Source of the DNA: Clostridia bacterium
GTDB taxonomy: Bacteria; Bacillota; Clostridia; Christensenellales; CAG-138
DNA length: 47,333 nucleotides
Assembly (NCBI GenBank): GCA_017435905.1
Contig: JAFSEB010000037.1
Coordinates: forward strand, 1-47,333
Direction: 5' to 3'
The notes under the pieces were generated by a model. The model did no database searches and was not told the DNA's origin. It saw only the letters and a list, made by a program, of their open reading frames with translations. The translations under genes were made by a program, and so were the position numbers. Below, piece after piece: positions 34,032 through 42,141 of the stretch. Positions within the stretch are counted from its first letter, which is position 1. Each line of letters starts with the position of its first letter.

Positions 34032-35303
34032 TTATTTCTGCTTCTGCCTGTCGGCGTAGCGGTCGTGCCTGAGGAGCTTGGTGGGCTCGAGGTACTTCTG
34101 CTCGATGCCGTGGGCGATACCGGCAACACCGGTGATGTCGGGAGCCTGACGCTTGCCTTCGCAAACATCGCAGTGGCACTCGTTGGCATAGTGCTCGGGC
34201 TCGGTGTAAGTGGTGATAACGCCCTCGAAGTTGCGAAGGATGACCTTGCGGGGAGTCTGGCTGATGAGGTACTGGGGCATGACAGGGGTCTTGCCGCCGC
34301 CGCCGGGTGCGTCAACAACGAAGGTGGGGATGCAGTAGCCGCTGGTGTGGCCACGGAGCGCTTCCATGATCTCAAGGCCCTTGGAAACGGGGGTACGGAA
34401 GTGGGAGAGACCGAGGGAAGGATCGCAGGCGTAGATGTAGTAGGGACGAACACGGATGCGGACGAGCTCGTTGACGAGCTTCTTCATCACGTATACGCAG
34501 TCGTTCACGCCGGCGAGGAGAACGCTCTGGTTGCCAAGGGGAACACCGGCGTCAGCCAGCATGGCGGTAGCGCGGGCGGCTTCTTCGGTGATCTCGTTGG
34601 GATGGTTGAAGTGGGTGTTGAGCCACACGGGATGATGCTTCTTCAGAATAGCGCAGAGCTCCGGAGTGATGCGCTGGGGCATAACAACGGGGGTGCGGCT
34701 GCCGAGGCGGACGATCTCAACATGGGGGATCTTGCGCACTTCGGTCATGATGTAGTCAAGCATTTCATCGCTCTGCATGAGGCAGTCGCCGCCGGAAAGA
34801 AGAACGTCGCGAACTTCGGGATGGTTGCGGACATAGTCGATGCAGGTGTCGATCTGCTGCTTGGGAACGGCGCAGTCATTCTGGCCGGCGAAGCGCCTGC
34901 GGGTGCAGTGACGGCAGTACATGGAGCACTGGTCGGTGATGAGAAGCAGGACGCGGTCGGGATAACGGTGGGTCAGACCCGGGCAGGGGGAGTCGATATC
35001 CTCGTGGAGGGGGTCGGCATCCTCATAGGGAGCGAAGACGAGCTCGTCATCGGTGGGGATGGCCTGCTTGCGGATGGGATCGTAGGGATTGTCCAGATCG
35101 ATCAGGGAGAGGTAGTAGGGGGTGATGGCCATGCGGAGCTTGCCCAGCGTTGCCTTGATGCCCTCTTCCTCTTCGGGGGTCAGGGTCATGTGCTTTTTGA
35201 GGTCTTCAAGGGTCTCGATGCGGTTTTCTACCTGCCAATGCCAGTCGTTCCAAAGCGCATCGGGTACGTCTTTGAACATGCCGTTTTCTCTGCTCTTCCT
35301 CAT
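34032..35303 (-). CDS. kamA: Lysine 2,3-aminomutase (radical SAM, PLP)
   Basis: The 423-residue product shows the radical-[11 protein letters not shown] (CxxxCxxC) that binds the [4Fe-4S] cluster and S-adenosylmethionine, SGGD downstream of it, and the PLP lysine in [14 protein letters not shown]. Near the C-terminus [11 protein letters not shown] provides zinc ligands seen in clostridial enzymes. It converts L-lysine to L-beta-lysine, the first step of the pathway. AAGGAG lies 9 bases before the ATG. Confidence 0.97.
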   Translation of the reverse strand: MRKSRENGMFKDVPDALWNDWHWQVENRIETLEDLKKHMTLTPEEEEGIKATLGKLRMAITPYYLSLIDLDNPYDPIRKQAIPTDDELVFAPYEDADPLHEDIDSPCPGLTHRYPDRVLLLITDQCSMYCRHCTRRRFAGQNDCAVPKQQIDTCIDYVRNHPEVRDVLLSGGDCLMQSDEMLDYIMTEVRKIPHVEIVRLGSRTPVVMPQRITPELCAILKKHHPVWLNTHFNHPNEITEEAARATAMLADAGVPLGNQSVLLAGVNDCVYVMKKLVNELVRIRVRPYYIYACDPSLGLSHFRTPVSKGLEIMEALRGHTSGYCIPTFVVDAPGGGGKTPVMPQYLISQTPRKVILRNFEGVITTYTEPEHYANECHCDVCEGKRQAPDITGVAGIAHGIEQKYLEPTKLLRHDRYADRQKQK

Positions 35304-35360
35304 GTGTCAAATCTCCTTATTATTTCGATTTCAATGAAAATGAATGTCGTTTTTTAAAGT

Positions 35361-35394
35361 GCCGAAACCTGCGGGGTCTTCCGCAGGCTTCGGC
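35361..35394 (-). promoter_or_regulatory. Intercistronic hairpin between kdd and kamA
   Basis: GCCGAA and CCTGCGG pair with CCGCAGG and TTCGGC, with one mismatch, around a GGTCTT loop. A weak T-stretch (ACTTTAAAAAAC) follows on the minus strand. The 127-base spacer has no gene. Confidence 0.6.
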
Positions 35395-35430
35395 GCCCTG
35401 ATTCAGGGCTATTGATCTGTGAAAATTAGA

Positions 35431-36471
35431 TTAGCAATACTTCTCGTCGAAGAGCTTGCGGAGCTTCTCGCTCTCACGGAGCACGTTGAGGGTGATCTCA
35501 GCGTGGTTCTTGGTGTAGCCGTTACCGACGATCATGTTGACGTCCTTACCAACGCCTTCGGCACCGAGGGCAGCCTTGGTGAAGCTGGTGGCCATGGAGA
35601 AGAAGTAAACGATACCGTCGTCACGAACGGGGAGGATGGCGCTCATTTCGCAGCTCTCGATGTTGACGCAGCAGATGGAAACGTCATATTCCTTGCCATC
35701 GTTGGCAGCAAGGGCAGCTTCGAGAACGGCAACGGGCTCGGTGGCGGAAGCCACAACGACCTTGTTGTAAACGCCGAGTTCCATCAGGGCATCAACCTGC
35801 TTGGGGTTGCGGACTACGCCGACAACGTTGCCCTTGGGGCCGACAGCCTTCATGGCTTCGTAGCCGCAGAGAACGCCGGACTTACCGTTGGCGCCGAGGA
35901 TGAGAACGCTTTCGCCTTCCTTGGGGAGCTTGCGGGCCTGGGCGGGAGCACCGGCTACGTCAAGAGCTGCAAGGGCGAGGGTCTCGCTCATGTCTTCGGG
36001 GAGCTTCGCATAGATAGCGGACTCGAAGAGAACGGCCTTACCTTCGATATCAACACGGTCGATATCCTTGTGGATCGCCTTGATCTTGTCGATGCGGAGG
36101 GGAGTCATGGAGAGGGATACGAGGGAAGCGATCTTGTCGCCGACCTTCAGATCGCGATCCTTCAGATCTTCGCCGATGTAAGCAACCTTACCGATGAACA
36201 TGCCGCCGCTGCCGGTAACGGGGTTCTGCTGCTTGCCGCGCTCTGCAACGATGCCAAGGATCATTTCGCCGATCTTCTGCTCATCGCCGCCGCAGGCTTC
36301 TTCGATCTGGGTGAAGGAAGCGGAGTCGATGTTGAGGGAGATAACGTCGCAGATGATCTCATTGGAATAGAGCTTATCCATATCGTTGTCGATACGGTAT
36401 GCAGCCTGAGTGAGAACGCCCTGGGGCTCGATAACGCGATGGATGCCGTACTTGTTGCCTTTCATTGCCAT
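35431..36471 (-). CDS. kdd: L-erythro-3,5-diaminohexanoate dehydrogenase
   Basis: The 346-residue product has a Rossmann NAD-binding segment VLILGANGKSGVLCGYEAMKA (in parts) and family stretches HRVIEPQGVLTQAAYRIDN (N-terminus) and NPVTGSGGMFIGKVAYIG, all matching Kdd of lysine fermenters. It oxidatively converts 3,5-diaminohexanoate to 3-keto-5-aminohexanoate. AGGAGG lies 10 bases before the ATG. Flanked by kce and kamA. Confidence 0.95.
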   Translation of the reverse strand: MAMKGNKYGIHRVIEPQGVLTQAAYRIDNDMDKLYSNEIICDVISLNIDSASFTQIEEACGGDEQKIGEMILGIVAERGKQQNPVTGSGGMFIGKVAYIGEDLKDRDLKVGDKIASLVSLSMTPLRIDKIKAIHKDIDRVDIEGKAVLFESAIYAKLPEDMSETLALAALDVAGAPAQARKLPKEGESVLILGANGKSGVLCGYEAMKAVGPKGNVVGVVRNPKQVDALMELGVYNKVVVASATEPVAVLEAALAANDGKEYDVSICCVNIESCEMSAILPVRDDGIVYFFSMATSFTKAALGAEGVGKDVNMIVGNGYTKNHAEITLNVLRESEKLRKLFDEKYC

Positions 36472-36521
36472 GGTGAAATTTCCTCCTGTTTTTTTGTTTG
36501 ATGTTGTATTGTGGTTTGGAT

Positions 36522-36548
36522 CGTCCGGGCGTTTGCTGCATCCGGACG
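36522..36548 (-). promoter_or_regulatory. Intercistronic hairpin between kce and kdd
   Basis: CGTCCGG (36522-36528) and CCGGACG (36542-36548) form a perfect 7-bp stem in the 90-base spacer; no U-tract. Confidence 0.5.
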
Positions 36549-36561
36549 CTTGGTTACTTTT

Positions 36562-37386
36562 TTAGCGAGCCTTGAGACCGAGGATCTCACGGGCTTCGGC
36601 GGGGGAAGCGATCTGACGGCCGAGGAGCTTTGCGAAAGCCTTGACCTTTTCGACCAGTTCGCCGTTGCTCTTGGCCTTCACGCCGCGCTCGAGATAGATG
36701 TTATCTTCGAAGCCAACACGGACGTGACCGCCCATGATGATGCCGGTAGCGACCATGGGCCATGCGCCGCGGCCAACGCCGGTTACGGTCCAGGTGGAGC
36801 CGGCGGGGATCTTGTTTACGAGGAATGCGAGGTTCTCGGGGGTGGCGGGGGTGCAGCCGCTGACGCCGAGAACGAAGTTGAACTGCATGGGATCGCCGGG
36901 AACGAGGCCCTTCTTGGCCATGTTCACAACGGTATCAAGGTGACCGATCTCGAAGCACTCGTATTCGGGCTTGATGTTGTTCTCGATCATGCGCTTACCG
37001 AAAGCACGCATGGTGGGCATGTCGTTGACGAAGATGTCATCGCCGAAGTTGCAGGTGCCGCAGTCGAGGGTCGCCATTTCGGGGTTGAGCTCGGTGGGCT
37101 GAAGACGCTCTTCGGGGGTCATGCCGACGGCGCCGCCGGTGGAGGGGATCAGGATGGCATCGGGGCAGGCAGCCTGGATGGCAGGAAGGATCTCCGCAAA
37201 GCGGGCACGGTCCTGGGTGGGCTTACCATCGTCGGTACGGACATGAACGTGGATGACGGCAGCGCCGGCATCGTAGGCGGACTTCGCCTCACGAACCATC
37301 TCTTCAAGGGTGTAAGGAACGGCAGGATTGTGCTCCTTGGTAACTTCTGCGCCGCAGATCGCAGCGGTGATGATCAGCTTTTCCAT
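36562..37386 (-). CDS. kce: 3-Keto-5-aminohexanoate cleavage enzyme
   Basis: The 274-residue product is a BKACE/DUF849 TIM barrel with the zinc-binding HVHVR and further motifs STGGAVGMTPEER, YECFEIGHLDTV and VGRGAWP. It condenses 3-keto-5-aminohexanoate with acetyl-CoA to give acetoacetate and 3-aminobutyryl-CoA. The frame extends into the preceding gene, but the ATG at 37386 follows AGAGGATATAAGA and gives the normal MEKLIITAAICGAEVTK start. It lies 14 bases after kal. Confidence 0.96.
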   Translation of the reverse strand: MEKLIITAAICGAEVTKEHNPAVPYTLEEMVREAKSAYDAGAAVIHVHVRTDDGKPTQDRARFAEILPAIQAACPDAILIPSTGGAVGMTPEERLQPTELNPEMATLDCGTCNFGDDIFVNDMPTMRAFGKRMIENNIKPEYECFEIGHLDTVVNMAKKGLVPGDPMQFNFVLGVSGCTPATPENLAFLVNKIPAGSTWTVTGVGRGAWPMVATGIIMGGHVRVGFEDNIYLERGVKAKSNGELVEKVKAFAKLLGRQIASPAEAREILGLKAR

Positions 37387-37400
37387 TCTTATATCCTCTC

Positions 37401-37796
37401 TTATTTCTTGGTGGTGCGCTGGCAATCCTTGGGAGTGACGCAGGTGCCGTGTGCACGGCAAACCACGATGGGCTCTTCAAGAACATCCGCAGCGGAGGGG
37501 CTGATGTCGGGGCGGGAAACGATGATCTTGCGGGCCTCGAACTTCATGGTGCGGGAGGAGTTGCCGATTTTTTCGATCTCGCCGTAAGCCTCGATGTAGT
37601 CGCCGGCATAAACGGGAGCCAGGAACTCGATGTTATCGTAAGCGCAGAAAAGGCCTTCATCGCCGTCGCAGCGGATCAGCAGCTCGGTGGCAACATCGCC
37701 AAAAAGATGAACCATGTGTGCACCGTCAACAAGGTTTCCGCCGTAATGTGCATCCTTTGCGCTCATTCTGAGTCGGATAGTGGAAGTAATAGCCAT
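37401..37796 (-). CDS. kal: 3-Aminobutyryl-CoA ammonia-lyase
   Basis: The 131-residue hotdog-fold protein includes [22 protein letters not shown] and [20 protein letters not shown] (in parts) and matches Kal of lysine fermenters. It removes ammonia from L-3-aminobutyryl-CoA to give crotonyl-CoA. AGGAGG lies 8 bases before the ATG. First structural gene of the operon, downstream of a lysine riboswitch and terminator. Confidence 0.95.
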   Translation of the reverse strand: MAITSTIRLRMSAKDAHYGGNLVDGAHMVHLFGDVATELLIRCDGDEGLFCAYDNIEFLAPVYAGDYIEAYGEIEKIGNSSRTMKFEARKIIVSRPDISPSAADVLEEPIVVCRAHGTCVTPKDCQRTTKK

Positions 37797-37912
37797 GATA
37801 GAAGCCTCCTGTTATGTTTTTTTATAAAAAATTGGTGAAAACGTTTGTTTTTGCATGCGCAAACGGTGCGCACGGGTTCGTTCCACAATAGCGCACCATC
37901 GGAGAAGTGAAG
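37797..37912 (-). other. Leader between the riboswitch terminator and kal
   Basis: This leader contains GGTGCGC/GCGCACC (37865-37897 region), a potential stem, and an A/T-rich stretch with TATAAA near the RBS. A secondary promoter is possible but has no good -35 box. Confidence 0.35.
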
Positions 37913-37952
37913 AAAAAAAGCGCTATCGACATGGTAAACACGTCGATAGCGC
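37913..37952 (-). terminator. Riboswitch expression-platform terminator
   Basis: On the minus strand GCGCTATCGAC and GTCGATAGCGC form a perfect 11-bp stem with an 11-base loop, followed directly by seven T. It begins 11 bases after the aptamer. The aptamer arm GATAG-AGG-CGC could pair with its 5' arm (GCG-CTATC), giving a candidate antiterminator. Confidence 0.85.
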
Positions 37953-37962
37953 ATCATCTTTC

Positions 37963-38110
37963 TCAGATGACAGTCATGCCGCACTGAGCGACATGCCCAA
38001 GCGCCGCACACGGGTGTGCTGCGCTTTCGGCAGGGGCACATTCACAGGCGGCTTCGGGTTCCCAGCCCTTGGCATCCGCATGTTACCTTACTCCCTGCGC
38101 CTCTATCTAA
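37963..38110 (-). ncRNA. Lysine riboswitch (L box) upstream of the lysine fermentation operon
   Basis: The minus strand reads TTAGATAGAGGCGC at the 5' side, GAGTAAGG, later GCCGAAAGCGC, then a P5-like hairpin (GCGC.GCACAC/GTGTGC.GCGC at 38001-38024), GGGCATG...CATG and ACTGTCATCTGA at the 3' side. These are the conserved AGATAGAGG, AGTA, GCCGAAGC and CTGTCA blocks of lysine riboswitches in the right order. P1 forms between TTAGAT and ATCTGA. An intrinsic terminator follows within a few bases and a SigA promoter lies 26 bases upstream. It should make expression of kal-kce-kdd-kamADE-bcd-etfBA depend on lysine. Confidence 0.87.
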
Positions 38111-38135
38111 TTTTTGTTATTCAATTTACACATAT

Positions 38136-38164
38136 ATTATAAAAAAACTGCCGCTGAAAGTCAA
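38136..38164 (-). promoter_or_regulatory. SigA promoter of the riboswitch-kal operon
   Basis: On the minus strand TTGACT (38159-38164), 17-base spacer, TATAAT (38136-38141): near consensus and 26 bases upstream of the aptamer. Confidence 0.85.
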
Positions 38165-38241
38165 TGGATTTCTGGTGAAATCCTGATGTTTTTTTGACAA
38201 ACTTTTTTAATTTCCCCTGCTTTTTCGATGAAACCGCCTTT

Positions 38242-39726
38242 TCAATAGAGCGTTTCGATATCGTGCAGGATCTCCCCTTCAAGGGACAGCAGGCGGCAGA
38301 TGTTAAGGGCGTCACGGGGGCAGCCCTGCTCCTTTTCCACCCTGTAAAGACCGTAGTTCATGTGGGCGGCGATCACATCCGCACCGTCTTCCTTCCGGGC
38401 GGCATCGATCTCGGTCTTGACCTTGTCGGTGTTCATGTCACGAAGACCCACCACCTCGTAATGGGCAGCCGCCTCCTCCGCCACGCCGTCATAGTGGGTG
38501 GTGAGGACGCTGAAGGTATCCCGTCTGTTCAGGAAGCGGGTCACAGCCTTCACGATCATGGCGCCTTCCTCCGGGTTGGTGCCGCGGGCGAACTCGTCAA
38601 GCAGCAGCATGTGCTTGCCGCTTGCCTGCCCCTTCGCCTTTTCGGAAAGACCGCACTCGTCGAGCACTTCGTTGAAGCGGACGATCTCCGCACCGAAGCT
38701 GGAAAGACCCCTGTCCACGTTTTCAAGGTCTTCGGAAACGATATGCACGCCGTCAAAAAGGGGCAGCTTCGCCTGCTTCGCAAAGGGCAGGATGCCTGCG
38801 CTGAGAACATACGCATTGAGGGCGATGGTCTTGAGCGCCACGCTCTTGCCGCCCATGTTGGCGCCGGTGATAACGGTGGCGCCTTTGCCCATGGAGATGG
38901 ATACGGGGGTGAAGCTGCGCTTTCTTTCCTGCAGCGCCTCCGCAATGCGGGGGTTGACCATATCCTCCATTTCGATGACATCCTCCGTCAGTTCCGGCAC
39001 CACGCCGCCGCAGCGGCGTGCGAGCTTCGCCCTTGCAAGGGTAAAATCGAACATACCGATGGCATCCATGCAGCCGAGAATGCCGTCAAGGAAGGGCCTG
39101 AGCCCCTCGGAAAGCTCCGCACGGATATGGCGTTCTTCATCATCCTCCACCGCTGCAAGCTTGGCACGCTCCGCCATCAGCGGCGCACGCTCCTTTTCGC
39201 CCTGCGCACGGCGCAGCTCCTCCTCCACCCTGCGCTTTTCCTTGCGGGCGGCACGGAGGGTCTTGGAGTATACATCCGGAATGAAGAAGGTGGCGGCATG
39301 CTGCCCGTCAAGGTCAAGGAGCTTGAGCGCCTCGCTTTGGGCAAGGATCTCGATATCCTGCAGCTTGGCAGCCTCGTTGATCTCCGCAAACACCGGGGCG
39401 ATCAGCTCGCTCTGCAGCAGGAAGCGCTTGAGTTCAAACAGCTCCACCTCGTTGAGGGCGATCTCACGGCAGCGCTCCACGGAGCGGCGGATATCCTTAA
39501 GCTGCATCATCAGCCTTTCGATGCGGCCGTACCTGTCGCTTTTTTCCTCAAGGGTTGCCATCACCGCACAGACGTTGCGGAGGTCTTTGAGCAGGGCTTC
39601 CTTTTCATGGGAGCCGTAGAAGCGAAGCCTTCTGACCCGTGCATCGCCATAGGGCGAATCGCAGCGAAGGGCATCCACCACATAGCGGAAGCCGATGTTT
39701 TCCTGTTGTGCAAAATTCAGGCTCAT
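38242..39726 (-). CDS. kamC: KamC, MutS-like ATPase of the lysine 5,6-aminomutase reactivase
   Basis: The 494-residue product has a helical lever-like N-terminal half and a MutS-type ATPase domain with Walker A GANMGGKSVALK, Walker B HMLLLDEFARGTNPEEG and the TTHYDG signature. Mismatch-recognition domains are absent. MutS-like proteins in kam loci are known as KamC, which with KamB reactivates B12-inactivated lysine 5,6-aminomutase using ATP. GGGGGAC precedes the ATG. It follows kamB after 9 bases. Confidence 0.88.
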   Translation of the reverse strand: MSLNFAQQENIGFRYVVDALRCDSPYGDARVRRLRFYGSHEKEALLKDLRNVCAVMATLEEKSDRYGRIERLMMQLKDIRRSVERCREIALNEVELFELKRFLLQSELIAPVFAEINEAAKLQDIEILAQSEALKLLDLDGQHAATFFIPDVYSKTLRAARKEKRRVEEELRRAQGEKERAPLMAERAKLAAVEDDEERHIRAELSEGLRPFLDGILGCMDAIGMFDFTLARAKLARRCGGVVPELTEDVIEMEDMVNPRIAEALQERKRSFTPVSISMGKGATVITGANMGGKSVALKTIALNAYVLSAGILPFAKQAKLPLFDGVHIVSEDLENVDRGLSSFGAEIVRFNEVLDECGLSEKAKGQASGKHMLLLDEFARGTNPEEGAMIVKAVTRFLNRRDTFSVLTTHYDGVAEEAAAHYEVVGLRDMNTDKVKTEIDAARKEDGADVIAAHMNYGLYRVEKEQGCPRDALNICRLLSLEGEILHDIETLY

Positions 39727-39735
39727 ATGTCCCCC

Positions 39736-40851
39736 TTATTCCACTTGACAGCAATGGCTGCTGTTTTTGTTCTGTTCCTCTTCCGCCCTGCGTGCCTCGA
39801 TGGCTTTTTTGGATTCCTCGTGCCAGGAAAGATCCGAAAGCGCCACATCGTCAAGCACGTTGATGACGGGCACATCCACCTTTTCACGCATCCGGTGGAG
39901 AAGCTCATCCTTATCAAGGTCAAAGCCGTAGGCGGAGAACGGGTTTACGGTGATGGCAGCCACCTTTGTGGACCTTGCCGCCGTAAGCGAAATGCCACGC
40001 AGCTTTAATTTATCGAAGGTATCACGGGTGATGAGCAGCTTGCTGCCATCCTCTGCGGAAAGTTCAAGGCCATTGAAGCGCTTCCCTGCCATCAGCACGG
40101 GCTTGAGGAGCGCATCCGTCACGGCGCCCGATACATATACGCCCGTCACGCCGTCAAAGGCAGGGCTTCTGAGTGCATCCGCAAGGCTCATGCCCTCGGG
40201 CAGCGGCACCGTCTCCCCCTCCGCCGTGCGCAGGATGGCTTTGCCCTTCATGTTCGCCCTGTCCGCATCGGTAAAGGAGCGCTGCTCGGGCAGCGTCAGC
40301 AGCGTGGCGGCAAAGGCGGTATCCTCGATGACGGTGTTGATGTCACGGCTGTAGGAGGCACCGGTGCAGAGCACCGTGGCTTCGCTGACCGTGGGAGCGC
40401 AGAGCGTTTTGCGGCTCAGTGCGCCGTCCACGATGGCCACATCCGCACCGAGGGAAAAGAACATGCCGGAAAGCTTTGCAAGCTGTGCGGTGATGGAAGG
40501 GCCCGCCAGCTGCACGTTGCCATCGCTGCGTGCACGCAGCAGCACCACCTCGCCAAGGGGCGTGGGGAAGCCCGTGGTCTCCACGATCTCACGGGAAACA
40601 TCGCAATGCTTGAGCATTTCCATTGCCGTGGCGATCAGCGTGCCTTCACGCACATAGATGCCCGGCTTGTGGGTACGGGTGACCACATCCACGCTTTCGC
40701 CGTCACGGCCGATGCTGGTAAGCCCCAGCGTCTTCCCCGTGTTCTCGAATTCCTCCACAATGCGGTTGAGGACAGTGGTCTTGCCCGCATTTTTGCACAT
40801 GCCGATGATGGACAGCGAGCGGTATCGTTCAATAAGCGGTAATAAAAGCAT
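39736..40851 (-). CDS. kamB: KamB, P-loop subunit of the lysine 5,6-aminomutase reactivase
   Basis: The 371-residue product has the Walker A GMCKNAGKTT near residue 20. The rest matches KamB proteins of lysine fermenters (GLTSIGRDGE, VVTRTHKPGIYV, TTGFPTPLGEVVLLRA). Its C-terminus is Lys/Glu-rich with a terminal CC pair. The ATG at 40851 follows GGAGGAAAT, so the upstream MGGN extension is not used. It is the first gene of kamBC and has its own promoter, separate from the kal operon. Confidence 0.87.
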   Translation of the reverse strand: MLLLPLIERYRSLSIIGMCKNAGKTTVLNRIVEEFENTGKTLGLTSIGRDGESVDVVTRTHKPGIYVREGTLIATAMEMLKHCDVSREIVETTGFPTPLGEVVLLRARSDGNVQLAGPSITAQLAKLSGMFFSLGADVAIVDGALSRKTLCAPTVSEATVLCTGASYSRDINTVIEDTAFAATLLTLPEQRSFTDADRANMKGKAILRTAEGETVPLPEGMSLADALRSPAFDGVTGVYVSGAVTDALLKPVLMAGKRFNGLELSAEDGSKLLITRDTFDKLKLRGISLTAARSTKVAAITVNPFSAYGFDLDKDELLHRMREKVDVPVINVLDDVALSDLSWHEESKKAIEARRAEEEQNKNSSHCCQVE

Positions 40852-40912
40852 ATTTCCTCCCACCGCAGGCGCTTTTTCCGCCCTGCGGCCGCAGAATGAC
40901 CATTATAGCTTC

Positions 40913-40941
40913 ATCATACCACACAGAAAGCGCCTTGTGCA
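40913..40941 (-). promoter_or_regulatory. Possible promoter of kamBC
   Basis: On the minus strand GTGCAC (40936-40941), 17-base spacer, TATGAT (40913-40918). A TATAAT at 40902-40907 is an alternative -10 with a poorer -35. Confidence 0.4.
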
Positions 40942-40964
40942 CCCCGTTTCGTCCCCTTTCGGCA

Positions 40965-41001
40965 AAAACAAGGAAGCGTACCTCAAACGAGATACGCTTC
41001 C
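40965..41001 (-). terminator. Terminator of the lysC-ectB-asd operon
   Basis: GGAAGCGTA (40972-40980) pairs with TACGCTTCC (40993-41001) and the stem continues with CTC/GAG. On the minus strand it is followed by TTGTTTTTG. Confidence 0.75.
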
Positions 41002-41034
41002 GTTCATTTGCTTTGATTCCTGCTGTACGCAAAA

Positions 41035-42054
41035 TCAGATGAGTTCCATTTCGACCATCTTCTCTGCGATCTGCACGGCGTTGACCGCCGCACCCTTGCG
41101 GATCTGGTCGCCGCTGCACCAGAAAGTGATGCCGTTCTTGCTGTCGGAGGAGATATCTTCCCTGATGCGGCCGACATAGATGAGATCCTGGTTGGCGGTA
41201 TCAACGGGCATGGGGTATTCCTTGTTGGCAGGATCGTCTACCACCTTGACGCCGGGCGCCTTGGCGAGCACTTCACGCACGATCTCCGGCGTGAGGGGAC
41301 GCTCGGTCTCGATGGTGATGGACTCGCTGTGGGAGCGGTATACGGGAACACGCACACAGGTGCAGTTGACCATGAGATCCGGGATGCCGAGGATCTTGCG
41401 GCCCTCACGGAACATCTTCATCTCTTCATGGGTGTAGCCGTTCTCCTCGAAGTAATCGATATGGGGAATGAGGTTGAAGGCGATCTGGTGTGCGAAGGCC
41501 TTGGGCTCGATGGCTTCGCCGTTGAGCACCTGCTGTGCCTGATCACGCAGCTCGTTGAGGCCTGCGATACCGGCACCGGAAACCGCCTGGAAGGTGGAGG
41601 CGATGATGCGCTTGATGCCGGCATAGTCGTGCAGGGGCTTCAGGGGCACCATGGCGATGATGGTGGAGCAGTTGGGGTTGGCAATGATGCCCTTGTGCTC
41701 ACGCAGGGCTTCCGGGTTGACTTCCGGCACCACCAGGGGGGTGTTTTCATCCATACGCCATGCGGCGGAGTTATCGATGACGATGGCGCCGTTCTTAACG
41801 GCTTCGGGTGCCAGCGTAAGGCTGACCTTATCGGCTACCGCAAAGAGTGCGATATCAACGCCCTTGAAGGCTTCACCGCAGGAAAGTTCCACCTTGACCT
41901 GCTTGCCGTTGAAGGTGATCTCCTTGCCCACGTTGGCTTCCACGTCGAGGACCTTCAGGGTGCCCACGGGGAAGTTGCGGCGCTCAAGAGTATCCAGCAT
42001 TTCCTTACCGACGGCGCCCATTGCGCCGACAACCGCTACGACATACTGTTTCAC
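41035..42054 (-). CDS. asd: Aspartate-semialdehyde dehydrogenase
   Basis: The 339-residue product begins with GAMGAVGKEMLDTLERRNFP, the NADP-binding loop. The catalytic Cys is in NPNCSTI, and the stretch STFQAVSGAG with the later LIPHIDYFEENGYTHEEMKM matches the family. It reduces aspartyl phosphate to aspartate semialdehyde. Start is GTG at 42054 with AGGAGGAACAATCT before it. Last gene of lysC-ectB-asd. Confidence 0.96.
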   Translation of the reverse strand: MKQYVVAVVGAMGAVGKEMLDTLERRNFPVGTLKVLDVEANVGKEITFNGKQVKVELSCGEAFKGVDIALFAVADKVSLTLAPEAVKNGAIVIDNSAAWRMDENTPLVVPEVNPEALREHKGIIANPNCSTIIAMVPLKPLHDYAGIKRIIASTFQAVSGAGIAGLNELRDQAQQVLNGEAIEPKAFAHQIAFNLIPHIDYFEENGYTHEEMKMFREGRKILGIPDLMVNCTCVRVPVYRSHSESITIETERPLTPEIVREVLAKAPGVKVVDDPANKEYPMPVDTANQDLIYVGRIREDISSDSKNGITFWCSGDQIRKGAAVNAVQIAEKMVEMELI

Positions 42055-42102
42055 AGATTGTTCCTCCTGATCAATTAGAATGAAAATAGGCTGCTAAGGG
42101 TG

Positions 42103-42129
42103 CCGGCCTGCGCTTTTTGCGCAGGCCGG
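42103..42129 (-). promoter_or_regulatory. Intercistronic hairpin between ectB and asd
   Basis: CCGGCCTGCGC (42103-42113) and GCGCAGGCCGG (42119-42129) form a perfect 11-bp stem with a TTTTT loop. No U-tract follows on the minus strand, so full termination is unlikely. Confidence 0.6.
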
Positions 42130-42141
42130 AGCGAATTTCAA

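Noticed and set aside
38242..39726. DNA mismatch repair MutS2-type gene
   Set aside because: Only the ATPase part of MutS is present, mismatch-binding and Smr domains are absent, and it is paired with a kamB gene, so KamC is the better call.
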